Shown: positions 38,370 through 53,241, counted from the stretch's first letter. The stretch is 64,000 nt of DNA from Hoylesella shahii DSM 15611 = JCM 12083 (GCF_000613445.1 NZ_BAIZ01000006.1:43701-107700), one strand, 5' to 3'. Numbers and translations are program-made. Notes: generated by a model not told the origin, from the letters alone.

Positions 38370-39262
38370 ATGAGTATGACAACAGAACAATTTTTGAACT
38401 ACCTGCAGTACGAGCTTAATCGCTCGGAGTTGACCATAGTAAGCTATGGCGACGACCTGCGTGCCTTTGAGGCATTTTTCAAAAATAAGGATACTCTGCT
38501 CACATGGGAGGCTGTAGATGCCGACCTAATCCGTGATTGGATGGAGAGCATGATGGATAAAGGATGCAGTGCCACTACAATCCAAAGAAGATTGAGTGCA
38601 TTGCGTTCTTTTTATCGTTTTGGGCTAACTCGTGGCTATGTAACGAAAAATCCCGTAAGGGGGATTGTTGGACCCAAACGTAGTAGGCCACTACCGCAGT
38701 TCTTGCGCGAGTCGGAAATGAATCGCCTACTTGATGATGTACCGTTGGAGACAGTTATCGTGAACTATTGGCCTATATCATTGTGCTGGTGTTTTACTCA
38801 ACAGGAATGCGTCTAGCCGAACTTGTTGGGCTGGATGATGACAATATCGACTTTGATACGCGCGTGATAAAAGTGCTTGGAAAAGGTAGTAAACAGCGGT
38901 TAATTCCCTTTGCCGATGAGTTGGAAGAGGGATTGAAAATCTATGTAGCGCGTCGCGACGCCGAAGTGGTGCGCAAAGATAAAGCCTTCTTTGTAGACCA
39001 GCGAGGCCAACGCGTAAAGCGTGGAGCCGTACAAAATAGCGTTCGCGCAAGTTTGGCCAAAGTGACGTCGATGAAAAAACGTTCGCCACACGTGCTGCGG
39101 CATACATTTGCCACCGCCATGCTAAACAATGAAGCAGGATTGGAAAGCGTAAAGAAACTTTTGGGGCACGAAAGCCTGTCAACAACAGAGATATATACGC
39201 ACACCACATTCGAACAACTAAAGAAAATATACGATAAAGCCCATCCTAGCTTAACCTTTTAA
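38370..39262 (+). CDS. Tyrosine recombinase XerC/XerD-like (one frame break)
   Basis: A site-specific recombinase of the phage-integrase family, 297 residues after repair. The N-terminal SAM-like core-binding domain spans about 1-90 (LRDWMESMMDKGCSATTIQRRLSALRSFYRF-like). The catalytic domain carries Arg in TGMRLAEL, HVLRHTFAT (His-x-x-Arg), GHESLSTTEIYTH (His and nucleophilic Tyr). The frame is lost at TT38755-38756; one added T gives ETVYRELLAYIIVLVFYSTGM. Its place between rpsU and hpf, with 73- and 18-bp gaps, suggests a housekeeping Xer protein for chromosome dimer resolution, not a mobile integrase. Which of XerC or XerD it represents is not decided here. Confidence 0.9.
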
Positions 39263-39280
39263 AAGAATAGGAGATATATT

Positions 39281-39580
39281 ATGGAGATCAAAATTCAAGC
39301 GATTCATTTCGATGCAACAGAACAGTTGCAGGCGTTTATCGAGAAAAAAGTGTCGAAGCTGGAAAAAACTTTCGAACAAGTGCAGAAAGCCGACGTGTCG
39401 CTGAAGGTGGTTAAACCAGCCACTGCCATGAACAAGCAAGCAAGTATCACGGTTTCGTTCCCCGGGAATACCGCTTTTGCCGAAAAAACATGCGATACAT
39501 TTGAGGAAAGTGTAGACCAATGTGTAGACTCTTTGAAGGTTCAATTAACGAAAATCAAGGAAAAACAGCGCGAACATTAA
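39281..39580 (+). CDS. hpf: Ribosome hibernation-promoting factor, short HPF/RaiA family
   Basis: A 99-residue protein of the sigma-54 modulation/S30EA family. It binds the 30S decoding region in stationary phase to inactivate or dimerise ribosomes. MEIKIQAIHFDATEQLQAFIEKKVSKLEK and the C-terminal ESVDQCVDSLKVQLTKIKEK match the family's two-helix, four-strand fold. The short length means it lacks the dimerisation tail of long HPF. It lies 18 bp after the recombinase gene. Confidence 0.93.
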   Translation: MEIKIQAIHFDATEQLQAFIEKKVSKLEKTFEQVQKADVSLKVVKPATAMNKQASITVSFPGNTAFAEKTCDTFEESVDQCVDSLKVQLTKIKEKQREH

Positions 39581-39597
39581 AAAAAACGCGGAAAAGT

Positions 39598-39628
39598 TTT
39601 GGTGAATAAAAAATAATATCTACCTTTG
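39598..39628 (+). promoter_or_regulatory. Strong promoter for the tRNA-tuf cluster
   Basis: TTTG at 39598-39601 and TACCTTTG at 39621-39628 are spaced by 19 bp, a near-perfect Bacteroidetes promoter. Confidence 0.8.
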
Positions 39629-39700
39629 CAGCCGTCTTAGAACAAGTGCTACATGTTTCGAACGACGGCTGCAAAGCCAAAACCTCTCAAACGAGGTTTT
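39628..39700 (+). other. Leader with two hairpins before tRNA-Tyr
   Basis: GCAGCCGTC (39628-39636) pairs perfectly with GACGGCTGC (39664-39672), and AAAACCTC (39679-39686) pairs with GAGGTTTT (39693-39700). The second looks like a weak terminator. They may serve in processing or attenuation of the tRNA-tuf transcript. Confidence 0.55.
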
Positions 39701-39774
39701 AGTAAAAGCCAAGAAACAAACACACGTTTAATAAGGCGCAACGCTAAATGAAAATTATGGCGATTGCAAAACAA

Positions 39775-39857
39775 GGGTGGTTACCAGAGTGGCCAAATGG
39801 GGCAGACTGTAAATCTGCTGTCTTTCGACTTCGGTGGTTCGAATCCATCACCACCCA
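39775..39857 (+). tRNA. tRNA-Tyr (anticodon GTA)
   Basis: An 83-nt class II tRNA. The acceptor GGGTGGT pairs with ACCACCC, the anticodon loop in CTGTAAATC carries GTA, there is a long variable arm, and the T-loop is TTCGAATCC. It is first of three tRNAs before tuf. Confidence 0.95.
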
Positions 39858-39935
39858 CTTCAGTAGAAGTTTAGCGTTCTCGCAATGAACAATGCAACGT
39901 TGTTTATGTGATAGAGTGAGCGAGAATGCAAGCAT

Positions 39936-40008
39936 GCGGAAATAGCTCAGTTGATAGAGCACTAGCCTTCCAAGCTGGGGGTCGCGGGTTTGAGCCCCGT
40001 TTTCCGCT
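39936..40008 (+). tRNA. tRNA-Gly (anticodon TCC)
   Basis: 73 nt. Acceptor GCGGAAA/TTTCCGC; anticodon TCC in CCTTCCAAG; the T-loop TTTGAGC differs from the usual TTCGANN by one base. Confidence 0.93.
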
Positions 40009-40017
40009 CTAACCAAT

Positions 40018-40089
<72 letters not shown>

Positions 40090-40156
40090 CTATCACGGTT
40101 CTTTTTTGCATTGGAAAACCATTTGATAAATCAATTAATAAATAAAAAGCAAAGCT

Positions 40157-41344
40157 ATGGCTAAAGAGACATTTGTGCGTACCAAACCGCATGTTAACAT
40201 TGGTACTATTGGTCACGTAGACCACGGTAAGACCACCTTGACCGCTGCCATTTCTAAGGTTCTCCATGAGAAGGGCTTCGGTTCTGAAGACGTTAAGTCT
40301 TTCGATCAAATTGACAACGCTCCTGAAGAAAAAGAGCGTGGTATCACCATTAACACCGCTCATATTGAATACGAAACGCTAACCGTCACTACGCTCACGT
40401 AGACTGTCCGGGTCACGCCGACTATGTGAAGAACATGGTAACTGGTGCTGCTCAGATGGACGGTGCCATCATTGTAGTTGCCGCTACTGATGGTCCTATG
40501 CCCCAAACTCGCGAACACGTGCTTCTCGCCCGTCAGGTAAACGTTCCTAAGTTGGTTGTGTTCCTGAACAAGTGCGACATGGTTGAAGACGAGGAAATGC
40601 TTGAACTTGTTGAAATGGAAATGCGCGAGCTGCTTGATCAATACGAATACGACGGCGACAACACGCCTATCATCCGCGGTTCTGCTTGGTGCATTGAACG
40701 GCGTTGACAAGTGGGTTGATTCAGTTATGGAACTGATGGACGCTGTTGATACTTGGATTCCTCTGCCTCCTCGAGAAGTTGACAAACCTTTCTTGATGCC
40801 TGTTGAAGACGTATTCTCGATTACTGGTCGTGGTACTGTTGCTACGGGTCGTATCGAAACTGGTAAGGTTAAGGTGGGCGACGAAGTTGAGTTGCTCGGT
40901 CTTGGTGAAGACAAGAAGTGCGTAGTTACTGGTGTGGAAATGTTCCGCAAGCTGCTCGATGAGGGCGAAGCTGGTGACAACGTAGGTCTGTTGCTCCGTG
41001 GTATCGACAAGAACGAAATTAAGCGCGGTATGGTGCTTTGCCACCCCGGTCAGATTAAACCTCACAAGAAGTTCAAAGCTTCTGTTTACGTTCTGAAGAA
41101 AGAAGAAGGTGGTCGTCATACTCCATTCGGTAACAAATATCGTCCTCAGTTCTACCTCCGTACGATGGACTGTACCGGTGAAATCACTCTTCCCGAAGGC
41201 GTAGAGATGGTAATGCCTGGTGATAACGTAGAGATCACTGTAGATCTTATCTACGCTGTTGCTCTGAACGTTGGTCTTCGTTTCGCTATCCGCGAAGGTG
41301 GCCGTACAGTAGGTGCTGGTCAGATTACCGAAATCATAGAATAA
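40157..41344 (+). CDS. tuf: Elongation factor Tu (two frame-break sites, probably sequence errors)
   Basis: The GTPase that delivers aminoacyl-tRNA to the ribosome. The G1 motif GHVDHGKT, G2-region [10 protein letters not shown], and the NKCD motif in FLNKCDMV are present, as are domains 2 and 3 ([38 protein letters not shown]). The frame slips at G40378 (ACGCTAACC should be ACGGCTAACC, giving [18 protein letters not shown]) and at 40686-40689 (GCTTGGTGC should be GCTTTGGGTGC, giving [12 protein letters not shown]). With the three bases restored the protein is 396 residues, the normal size. The gene is essential, so true inactivation is very unlikely. tRNAs flank it on both sides. Confidence 0.96.
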
Positions 41345-41381
41345 TACATTCAGCTTCGGCTAAGTATTAAATATAAAAGGG

Positions 41382-41406
41382 CTTCCGCAACAAACGGTTG
41401 CGGGAG
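41382..41406 (+). other. Hairpin between tuf and tRNA-Trp
   Basis: CTTCCGCAAC (41382-41391) pairs with GTTGCGGGAG (41397-41406), with one G-T wobble. No T-run follows, so it is more likely a processing or partial-attenuation structure than a full terminator. Confidence 0.55.
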
Positions 41407-41414
41407 TCCTACAT

Positions 41415-41487
41415 ACGGGAATAGCTCAGTTGGTAGAGCATCGGTCTCCAAAACCGAGGGTCGTGGGTTCGAGTCCTCCTTCCCGTG
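41415..41487 (+). tRNA. tRNA-Trp (anticodon CCA)
   Basis: 73 nt. Acceptor ACGGGAA/TTCCCGT; anticodon CCA in TCTCCAAAA; T-loop TTCGAGT; discriminator G. It lies between tuf and secE, a common bacterial arrangement. Confidence 0.95.
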
Positions 41488-41503
41488 CTAATAAGAAGAT
41501 AAT

Positions 41504-41695
41504 ATGTTTAAGAAGATAGTAAACTACTGCAAAGCTTGCTACAACGAGCTGGCGCATAATACTACTTGGCCTACCCGTGCCGAACTAACACACAGTGCAA
41601 TGGTTGTATTATCTGCTTCCCTAGTCATTGCAATCGTGGTGTTCATCATGGACAGCCTGTTCAAGTTCGTCATGAGTGGGGTCTATCCTAGTTAA
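41504..41695 (+). CDS. secE: Preprotein translocase subunit SecE
   Basis: A 63-residue single-span inner-membrane subunit that stabilises SecY. The cytoplasmic amphipathic part CKACYNELAHNTTWPTRAEL contains the conserved WPTR motif, followed by the membrane segment VVLSASLVIAIVVFIMDSLF. It lies 14 bp upstream of nusG, the standard pairing. Confidence 0.96.
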   Translation: MFKKIVNYCKACYNELAHNTTWPTRAELTHSAMVVLSASLVIAIVVFIMDSLFKFVMSGVYPS

Positions 41696-41709
41696 TTTGT
41701 TAAGAAACA

Positions 41710-42255
41710 ATGGCAGAGACACAGAAGAATTGGTATGTGCTTCGTGCTGTTAGTGGAAAAGAGGCAAAGGTGAAAGAATACATCGAGGCCGAATTGAAAC
41801 ACAACACGTTGCTTCAGTCGCATGTTTTTCAGGTATTAATACCCATGGAAAAACAGGCGTCTTTGCGTAATGGCAAACGCGTAGAAAAAGAGAAGATTAG
41901 TCTTCCTGGATATGTGTTTGTTGAAGCCATTCTCAAAGGAGACGTTGCGCATACCCTAAGATTCATGCCTAATGTCTTAGGTTTTCTTGGCGGATTGGAT
42001 AATCCTTCTCCCGTACCCCAGTCGGACATCAATCGTATGCTCGGTGCCGCAGAAAACACAGAATTGGAAAACGATATTGATATTCCTTATTCTGTAGACG
42101 AAACGGTAAAGGTTACGGACGGACCGTTCAGTGGTTTCACTGGAGTTATCGAAGAGGTAAATACAGAGAAACACAAACTGAAGGTGATGGTCAAGATCTT
42201 TGGGCGCAAAACACCCTTGGAATTAGGTTTTATGCAAGTAGAAAAAGAAGGTTAA
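41710..42255 (+). CDS. nusG: Transcription termination/antitermination factor NusG
   Basis: A 181-residue protein. The NGN domain (about 5-115) begins NWYVLRAVSGKEAKVKEYIE and has LPGYVFVEA. The C-terminal KOW domain (about 125-180) has VKVTDGPFSGFTGVIEEVN. It binds RNA polymerase and links it to Rho or the ribosome. It belongs to the secE-nusG-rplK run. Confidence 0.96.
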   Translation: MAETQKNWYVLRAVSGKEAKVKEYIEAELKHNTLLQSHVFQVLIPMEKQASLRNGKRVEKEKISLPGYVFVEAILKGDVAHTLRFMPNVLGFLGGLDNPSPVPQSDINRMLGAAENTELENDIDIPYSVDETVKVTDGPFSGFTGVIEEVNTEKHKLKVMVKIFGRKTPLELGFMQVEKEG

Positions 42256-42312
42256 TTTGCTGTTACGGGCAAATAGCTTTCAACAAACAATAAATTTTAA
42301 TATTAACAACAA

Positions 42313-42753
42313 ATGGCTAAAGAAGTTGCTGGATTAATCAAGTTACAGATTAAAGGTGGCGCTGCAAATCCCTCTCCTCCCGTAGGACCTGCACTGGGTT
42401 CGAAAGGTATCAACATTATGGGGTTCTGCAAAGAGTTCAATGCTAGAACTCAAGACAAAGCCGGTAAAGTTATACCGGTTGTCATCACCTACTATACTGA
42501 CAAGTCATTCAGCTTTGAGCTCAAGACGCCTCCCGCAGCTGTACAACTTAAAGAGGTTGCCAAGGTTAAGAGCGGCTCTGCTCAGCCAAACCGACAGAAA
42601 GTTGCTTCTGTCACCTGGGAGCAGATCAAAGTGATAGCTGAAGATAAGATGAAAGACTTGAACTGTTTTACGGTTGAGTCTGCCATGAAGCTTATCGCAG
42701 GTACGGCAAGAAGTATGGGTATCACTGTAAATGGGGAGTTCCCTGGTAAATAA
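42313..42753 (+). CDS. rplK: 50S ribosomal protein uL11
   Basis: A 146-residue protein. The N-terminus [20 protein letters not shown] is the classic uL11 start with the conserved proline-rich helix that interacts with release and elongation factors. The C-terminal rRNA-binding domain includes [19 protein letters not shown]. It is followed 20 bp later by rplA. Confidence 0.97.
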   Translation: MAKEVAGLIKLQIKGGAANPSPPVGPALGSKGINIMGFCKEFNARTQDKAGKVIPVVITYYTDKSFSFELKTPPAAVQLKEVAKVKSGSAQPNRQKVASVTWEQIKVIAEDKMKDLNCFTVESAMKLIAGTARSMGITVNGEFPGK

Positions 42754-42773
42754 TTAAAACTTCAATTAAGAAA

Positions 42774-43466
42774 ATGAGTAAACTGACAAAAAAACAAAAA
42801 TCAGTAGCTGATAAGATTGAAGCAGGGAAAGCCTATACACTAAAAGAGGCTGCTGAGTTGGTAAAAGAAATTACCACTACTCAGTTTGACGCTTCTCTCG
42901 ACATTGACGTGCGTTTGGGCGTTGACCCTCGCAAAGCTAACCAGATGGTTCGTGGCGTATGTACGCTTCCTAACGGAACTGGTAAGACTGTGCGTGTGCT
43001 CGTTCTTTGTACGCCCGATGCTGAAGCTGCTGCCAAAGAAGCCGGCGCCGACTATGTTGGTCTTGACGAATACATCGAAAAGATTAAAGGTGGTTGGACC
43101 GATATCGACGTTATCATCACCATGCCTTCGGTAATGGGTAAAGTAGGTAGCGTAGGTCGTATCCTCGGCCCTCGTGGATTGATGCCTAACCCTAAGAGTG
43201 GCACGGTTACGATGGACGTGGCTAAAGCAGTAAAGGACATCAAGTCGGGTAAAATCGATTTCAAAGTAGACAAGGCTGGTATTATCCATACCTCAATCGG
43301 AAAGGTTTCTTTCACTCCCGAGCAAATTTATCAGAACGCAAAAGAATTCGTTGCAACTGTTATTAAGCTCAAACCTGCCGCTGCTAAGGGTACGTATATC
43401 AAGAGTATCTTTATTTCAAGCACAATGAGTAAGGGTATCAAGATTGATCCGAAATCAGTTGAATAA
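42774..43466 (+). CDS. rplA: 50S ribosomal protein uL1
   Basis: A 230-residue L1-stalk protein. The characteristic [16 protein letters not shown] motif and [20 protein letters not shown] are present, and the length is standard. In other bacteria uL1 also represses its own operon. I did not look for a matching mRNA site and claim none. Confidence 0.97.
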   Translation: MSKLTKKQKSVADKIEAGKAYTLKEAAELVKEITTTQFDASLDIDVRLGVDPRKANQMVRGVCTLPNGTGKTVRVLVLCTPDAEAAAKEAGADYVGLDEYIEKIKGGWTDIDVIITMPSVMGKVGSVGRILGPRGLMPNPKSGTVTMDVAKAVKDIKSGKIDFKVDKAGIIHTSIGKVSFTPEQIYQNAKEFVATVIKLKPAAAKGTYIKSIFISSTMSKGIKIDPKSVE

Positions 43467-43484
43467 CTCTAAAAGTTTTGTAAA

Positions 43485-44002
43485 ATGAAGAAAGAAGTAA
43501 AAGATACTATCATCGTAGAACTCGGTAAGAAGCTGAAGGAGTATCCTCATTTCTATCTTGTTGACCTCGCTGGCCTTAACGCCGAAGCGACCACGAAGCT
43601 GCGTGCAGCTTGCTTCAAGAAAGAAATTAAGCTTTCTGTTGTGAAGAATACCCTTCTACACAAAGCTTTTGAGGCTTCAGACATCGATTTCGAACCCTTG
43701 TACGGCACATTGAAGGGTACCACTGCAATCATGTTTACCACGGTTGCAAACGAACCTGCTAAATTGCTGAACGACTATAAGAAGACGGGTGTTCCTTCGC
43801 TCAAGGCAGCTTATGCTGAAGAAAGCTTCTACGTTGGAGCTGAAAAACTTGACGAATTGGTAGCCCTCAAGAGCAAAAACGAAGTTATCGCCGACATTGT
43901 GGCCTTGCTGCAATCGCCCGCGAAGAACGTTATCTCTGCTCTTCAATCAGGTGCAGGCACCATCATGGTGTGCTCAAAACATTGGGCGAGCGTCCTGAAT
44001 AA
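43485..44002 (+). CDS. rplJ: 50S ribosomal protein uL10 (one frame break near the C-terminus)
   Basis: The base of the stalk that carries bL12 dimers. The N-terminal rRNA-binding domain (FYLVDLAGLNAEATTKLRAA, VVKNTLLHKA) is intact. At GG43967-43968 one G is missing: CATCATGGTG should be CATCATGGGTG, giving TIMGVLKTLGERPE and a stop at 44000-44002. That is the normal end, where the last helix binds bL12. Without the repair the frame runs to 44030 with an unrelated tail. The repaired length is 172 residues. Confidence 0.94.
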
Positions 44003-44109
44003 TCCGTTGAGCCTTCCTCTCGTGGCATAATTAATCATGTGCGAGTGGGAGTTCAATTAAAAGTCAATCAACAACACTTATATTAAAAACAATTAAAATT
44101 TAGAATAAA

Positions 44110-44490
44110 ATGGCAGATATCAAAGCTATCGCTGAAGAATTAGTAAATTTGACAGTAAAAGAAGTAAACGAGTTGGCAAATGTCCTCAAAGAGGAATACG
44201 GCATTGAACCCGCTGCTGCAGCTGTTGCTGTTGCTGCCGGTCCCGCTGCTGCTGGTGCAGCTGGTGCAGCTGAAGAGAAATCGTCTTTCGACGTAGTTCT
44301 CGTTGAAGCAGGTGCTGCTAAACTTCAAGTTGTAAAGGCTGTTAAGGAAGCTTGCGGTCTTGGCTTGAAAGAAGCTAAGGACCTTGTTGACGGTGTTCCC
44401 TCTACCTTGAAGGAAGGCTTGTCTAAGGACGAAGCTGAGAACCTGAAGAAGGCTATCGAAGAGGCCGGCGCTAAGGTTGAATTGAAGTAA
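44110..44490 (+). CDS. rplL: 50S ribosomal protein bL12 (L7/L12)
   Basis: A 126-residue stalk protein that recruits translational GTPases. It has an N-terminal dimerisation domain, an Ala/Gly-rich hinge (about 38-55), and a C-terminal domain with [20 protein letters not shown] and [16 protein letters not shown] terminator-like hairpin follows it and precedes rpoB. Confidence 0.97.
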   Translation: MADIKAIAEELVNLTVKEVNELANVLKEEYGIEPAAAAVAVAAGPAAAGAAGAAEEKSSFDVVLVEAGAAKLQVVKAVKEACGLGLKEAKDLVDGVPSTLKEGLSKDEAENLKKAIEEAGAKVELK

Positions 44491-44512
44491 TTCTACCCCA
44501 ACTCCGAAATAC

Positions 44513-44550
44513 GGTTAGGATTTGCCCAGTAGGCGAGTCCTAACCTTTTT
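44513..44550 (+). terminator. Terminator/attenuator between rplL and rpoB
   Basis: GGTTAGGA (44513-44520) pairs perfectly with TCCTAACC (44538-44545), followed by TTTTT. At this place in other bacteria a partial terminator sets the lower expression of rpoBC relative to ribosomal protein genes, and the same role is likely here. Confidence 0.8.
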
Positions 44551-44709
44551 GTGTCTTATCACTTCTAAAGGCACTTTTCCAAACCACACAATATAGTATA
44601 GGCGCTATAAGGCTTATCACAACAGTGACAATTCTGCTTAAGCCAATCTCACTACCCACACGGATAACGTATAGTTCTCGCCTATAATCATTATATAACA
44701 TCATATTGA

Positions 44710-47700
44710 ATGGCTTCAAAAATTGTTGATAACAGAGTAAATTTCGCCAGCGTTCATAATCCGATGCCCTATCCGGATTTCCTCGATGTGCAGTTAAAGT
44801 CTTTCAAAGACTTTTTACAGTTGGACACACCACCCGAGGAACGCAAGAACGACGGTTTGTATAAGGTGTTCGCTGAGAACTTCCCAATAACCGATACACG
44901 GAACAATTTCGTTCTTGAGTTCCTTGATTACTATATAGACCCGCCTCGCTACACCATCGACGAATGTCTAGAGCGCGGTTTGACGTATAGTGTGCCTTTG
45001 AAGGCTAAAATGAAACTATACTGCACCGACCCCGATCACGAAGACTTCGGTACTTTTATTCAAGACGTTTTCTTGGGTACTATTCCTTATATGACTTCTA
45101 ATGGCACTTTTGTTATCAATGGTGCTGAACGTGTTGTTGTGTCACAGCTTCACCGTTCACCGGGCGTTTTCTTCGGACAAGGTGTTCATGCTAACGGAAC
45201 AATGCTCTATTCGGCGCGTATCATTCCTTTCAAAGGTTCGTGGATTGAGTTCGCTACCGATATCAACAATGTGATGTATGCTTACATCGACCGTAAGAAA
45301 AAACTTCCTGTAACTACTCTGTTGCGTGCCATCGGCTACGAAAACGACCGCGACATCCTGCAAATCTTCGACCTTGCCGAGGAGGTTAAGGTAAATAAGA
45401 AGAATATGAAGGAGGCGCTGGGTAAGCGTCTCGCTGCTCGTGTGCTGAAGAGTTGGAACGAGGACTTCGTTGATGAAGACACTGGCGAAGTTGTTTCTAT
45501 CGAGCGCAATGAGGTGATTATGGAGCGCGAAACCGAAATTACGGAAGAAAACGTTGGAGAAATTCTCGATAGTGGCGTTTCTACCGTGTTGCTTCATAAG
45601 GATGCCGATGCTGCTAACAAGTATTCTATTATATTCAATACGCTGGCTAAAGACCCGAGTAACTCGGAGAAAGAGGCAGTGCTTTACATTTATCGTCAGC
45701 TTCGTAATGCTGACCCTGCCGATGATGCTAGCGCAAGGGAAGTGTTCCAAAACCTTTTCTTCTCAGACAAACGTTACGATTTGGGAGAGGTGGGACGCTA
45801 CCGCATCAACAAAAAGCTTGGACTTGACACCGATATGGACACGCGCGTGTTAACCAAAGACGATATTATTGAAATTATCAAATATCTCATTCAGCTGGTT
45901 AACTCTAATGCAACGGTGGACGATATCGACCACTTGAGCAACCGTCGTGTGCGTACTGTTGGCGAACAATTGGCCAACCAGTTCTCTATCGGTTTGGCTC
46001 GTATGAGCCGCACCATTCGCGAACGCATGAATGTTCGCGACAATGAGGTGTTTACTCCCACCGACTTGATTAACGCTAAAACTATTTCGAGCGTTATTAA
46101 CTCGTTCTTCGGAACCAACCCACTGTCGCAATTCATGGACCAAACCAACCCTCTTGCCGAGGTTACACACAAGCGACGCTTGTCTGCTCTTGGTCCTGGT
46201 GGTTTGTCTCGTGAACGTGCAGGCTTCGAAGTGCGCGACGTTCACTACACGCACTATGGTCGTCTTTGTCCTATCGAGAGCCCTGAAGGTCCTAACATTG
46301 GACTTATTTCTTCGCTCTGCGTTTATGCTAACATTAATGAGTTGGGCTTCATCGAAACTCCTTATCGTAAGGTTTCGAATGGAGTGGCCGACCTAGACAA
46401 TAAAAACTTGGTGTACCTCACTGCCGAAGAGGAAGAAGACCACATCATCGGACAGGGTAATGCACCGCTTAACGAAGACGGAACATTTATCCGCGATGTG
46501 GTTAAATGTCGCCAAGATGCCGATTTCCCTGTTGTTGCTCCCGAGGAAGTAGACCTCATGGACGTATCTCCTCAGCAGATTGCATCGGTTTCGGCTGGTC
46601 TTATTCCTTTCTTGGAACACGACGACGGTCACCGTGCACTCATGGGATGTAACATGATGCGCCAGGCAGTTCCATTGCTTCACAACGATGCTCCTATCGT
46701 AGGAACAGGTTTGGAAAAGCAAGTTTGCGAAGATTCGCGTACGATGATTACTGCCGAAGGCGATGGCGTTATCGACTATGTTGATGCCACCACCATCCGT
46801 ATTCTTTACGATCGCACTGAAGACGAAGAGTATGTAAGCTTCGAACCAGCGCTAAAAGAATATCGTGTGCCCAAGTTCCGTCGCACAAACCAAAACATGA
46901 CCATCGACCTTCGCCCCATCTGCGTGAAGGGACAACGTGTTAAGGCTGGCGATATTCTTACAGAAGGTTATGCAACTGAGAATGGAGAATTGGCTCTTGG
47001 TCGTAACCTCCTTGTGGCTTACATGCCTTGGAAGGGTTACAATTACGAAGATGCTATTGTGCTTTCAGAACGTTTGGTACGCGATGACGTGCTAACTTCT
47101 GTTCACGTTGACGAATATTCACTCGATGTTCGCGAAACCAAACGCGGTGTGGAAGAGTTCACAAGCGACATCCCCAACGTTAGTGAAGAGGCAACAAAAG
47201 ACCTCGACGACAATGGTGTTGTACGTGTTGGAGCGCGTATCGAACCCGGTGATATCCTCATTGGAAAGATTTCTCCTAAGGGAGAGAGCGACCCTTCGCC
47301 CGAAGAAAAACTGCTTCGTGCCATCTTTGGTGATAAGGCTGGCGACGTTAAAGACTCGTCGCTCAAGGCTAACCCCTCGCTCAGCGGTGTGGTTATCGAC
47401 AAAAAACTCTTCTCGCGAGCCATCAAAACACGCGAATCGAAGAAGCAAGACAAGGTTATCCTTGCTAAGATTGACGAAGAATACGAAGCAAAGAACGAAG
47501 ACCTCAAAGACATTCTTGTAGATAAACTGCTTGAACTCACCGAAGATAAGGTGTCGCAAGGCGTTAAAGACTACACGGGTGCTGAAATAATCAATAAGGG
47601 AAGCAAGTTCACAGCGGCCACGTTGAAGAACTTGGAGTATGATGGTATTCAGTCTAACGACTGGACCGACGATGCTCATGTGAACGAGTTGATACAGAAA

Positions 47701-48522
47701 CTCATCATGAACTACATCCGCAAGTACAAACTGTTGGATGCAGAACTCAAGCGCCGCAAGTTCGCTATCACCATCGGTGACGAACTGCCCTCTGGCATTT
47801 TGCAGATGGCTAAGGTGTATGTGGCTAAGAAACGTAAGATTGGTGTGGGCGATAAGCTAGCCGGTCGACATGGTAATAAGGGTATTGTTTCGAAGGTGGT
47901 GCGCATGGAAGACATGCCATTCCTCGAAGACGGACGCCCCGTTGACCTCGTTCTTAACCCGCTGGGTGTGCCTTCGCGTATGAACTTGGGACAGATTTTC
48001 GAGGCTATCCTCGGAGCTGCTGGTACTAACTTGGGCGTGAAGTTCGCTACACCTATCTTCGACGGTGCTAAACTAGAAGACCTTTCTGAATGGACAGACA
48101 AGGCTGGACTGCCTCACCTCTGCTCTACTTACCTCTTCGATGGTGAAACAGGTGAGAAGTTTGACCAGCCCGCAACCGTTGGTGTGACCTACTTCCTCAA
48201 GCTTGGACACATGGTTGAAGACAAGATGCACGCACGTTCCATCGGTCCGTACTCGCTCATTACGCAACAACCGCTTGGTGGTAAAGCCCAATTCGGTGGA
48301 CAGCGTTTCGGAGAAATGGAGGTTTGGGCTATAGAAGCATTCGGTGCTAGCCACATCCTTCAAGAAATCCTCACCATCAAGTCCGATGACGTTGTGGGCC
48401 GTTCTAAGGCTTACGAAGCAATCGTCAAAGGCGAGCCGATGCCTACTCCTGGCATCCCCGAGTCGCTCAATGTGCTCTTGCACGAGCTTCGCGGTCTGGG
48501 ATTGAGCATCAAGATGGATTAA
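44710..48522 (+). CDS. rpoB: DNA-directed RNA polymerase subunit beta
   Basis: A 1270-residue subunit with normal features of the Bacteroidetes form. The rifampicin-binding region near residue 475 reads [20 protein letters not shown] followed by [15 protein letters not shown]. The positions equivalent to E. coli D516, H526 and S531 are the sensitive residues, so no rpoB-based rifampicin resistance is visible. C-terminal motifs include [17 protein letters not shown]. The frame is intact. It lies 25 bp upstream of rpoC. Confidence 0.98.
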   Translation: MASKIVDNRVNFASVHNPMPYPDFLDVQLKSFKDFLQLDTPPEERKNDGLYKVFAENFPITDTRNNFVLEFLDYYIDPPRYTIDECLERGLTYSVPLKAKMKLYCTDPDHEDFGTFIQDVFLGTIPYMTSNGTFVINGAERVVVSQLHRSPGVFFGQGVHANGTMLYSARIIPFKGSWIEFATDINNVMYAYIDRKKKLPVTTLLRAIGYENDRDILQIFDLAEEVKVNKKNMKEALGKRLAARVLKSWNEDFVDEDTGEVVSIERNEVIMERETEITEENVGEILDSGVSTVLLHKDADAANKYSIIFNTLAKDPSNSEKEAVLYIYRQLRNADPADDASAREVFQNLFFSDKRYDLGEVGRYRINKKLGLDTDMDTRVLTKDDIIEIIKYLIQLVNSNATVDDIDHLSNRRVRTVGEQLANQFSIGLARMSRTIRERMNVRDNEVFTPTDLINAKTISSVINSFFGTNPLSQFMDQTNPLAEVTHKRRLSALGPGGLSRERAGFEVRDVHYTHYGRLCPIESPEGPNIGLISSLCVYANINELGFIETPYRKVSNGVADLDNKNLVYLTAEEEEDHIIGQGNAPLNEDGTFIRDVVKCRQDADFPVVAPEEVDLMDVSPQQIASVSAGLIPFLEHDDGHRALMGCNMMRQAVPLLHNDAPIVGTGLEKQVCEDSRTMITAEGDGVIDYVDATTIRILYDRTEDEEYVSFEPALKEYRVPKFRRTNQNMTIDLRPICVKGQRVKAGDILTEGYATENGELALGRNLLVAYMPWKGYNYEDAIVLSERLVRDDVLTSVHVDEYSLDVRETKRGVEEFTSDIPNVSEEATKDLDDNGVVRVGARIEPGDILIGKISPKGESDPSPEEKLLRAIFGDKAGDVKDSSLKANPSLSGVVIDKKLFSRAIKTRESKKQDKVILAKIDEEYEAKNEDLKDILVDKLLELTEDKVSQGVKDYTGAEIINKGSKFTAATLKNLEYDGIQSNDWTDDAHVNELIQKLIMNYIRKYKLLDAELKRRKFAITIGDELPSGILQMAKVYVAKKRKIGVGDKLAGRHGNKGIVSKVVRMEDMPFLEDGRPVDLVLNPLGVPSRMNLGQIFEAILGAAGTNLGVKFATPIFDGAKLEDLSEWTDKAGLPHLCSTYLFDGETGEKFDQPATVGVTYFLKLGHMVEDKMHARSIGPYSLITQQPLGGKAQFGGQRFGEMEVWAIEAFGASHILQEILTIKSDDVVGRSKAYEAIVKGEPMPTPGIPESLNVLLHELRGLGLSIKMD

Positions 48523-48547
48523 TTCACACCCTTAATTGAAAAGTAAA

Positions 48548-52879
<4,332 letters not shown>

Positions 52880-52931
52880 TTTGCGCTTGCTACTCGCACT
52901 TTCATCGCCTTCCTAGGCGTTAACAACAATA

Positions 52932-52967
52932 AAAGGCCATCGGCATTCATGCTGGTGGCCTTTTTTT
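52932..52967 (+). terminator. Terminator after rpoC
   Basis: AAAGGCCA-CGGC pairs with GCTGG-TGGCCTTT, followed by a T7 tract (52961-52967). It closes the ribosomal/RNA polymerase cluster. Confidence 0.9.
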
Positions 52968-53010
52968 ATTACTCTAATCGGTTGTTTGAGGTTGCGCTAA
53001 TTTCGTTTGA

Positions 53011-53241
53011 TTATTTGGTTAGCTGCTTGTTCACCCTATTCTTAAAGGCGTTGCTAACAACGTAAGGCGAACAAGAAAGGTAAGATGCCGATAAGTAACC
53101 TGTGCCAAAGGTTTTGGCAATACATGGCATAAACTCCTTTGATATACTTACGCCCAGTAAGTTCGTCACCTTCAACTCCCGGTTACGCACATTCACTTCT
53201 CTGATAAAGTCGCCTAAACGTTTATACTCCGCTTTACTCAT
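53011..53241 (-). pseudogene. Truncated type I restriction specificity subunit (hsdS 5' fragment)
   Basis: The first 45 or so residues (KRLGDFIREVNVRNRELKVT, then NLLGVSISKEFMP) match the N-terminus of HsdS target-recognition subunits. After about residue 46 the sequence no longer resembles HsdS and runs through a structured element to a stop at 76 residues; full HsdS has about 400. The start overlaps the end of the upstream rhuM-fic gene by 8 bp, the normal coupling in type I loci. No hsdM or hsdR is present in the window. Confidence 0.7.
53017..53100 (-). repeat. Possible diverged third copy of the nested-hairpin element
   Basis: Three nested perfect stems: GGTTA (53017-53021)/TAACC (53096-53100), CTTGTTC (53026-53032)/GAACAAG (53069-53075), CGTTG (53049-53053)/CAACG (53058-53062). 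On the minus strand CGGCATCTTACC matches the CGGCATCTTGCC of copy 1, and ACG...ACGCC flanks the inner loop in both. The rest has diverged, so homology is uncertain. Confidence 0.4.

Noticed and set aside
38370..39262. An integrase marking a mobile island
   Set aside because: The gene sits tightly between rpsU and hpf, a housekeeping context, and no attachment repeats or mobile genes flank it.
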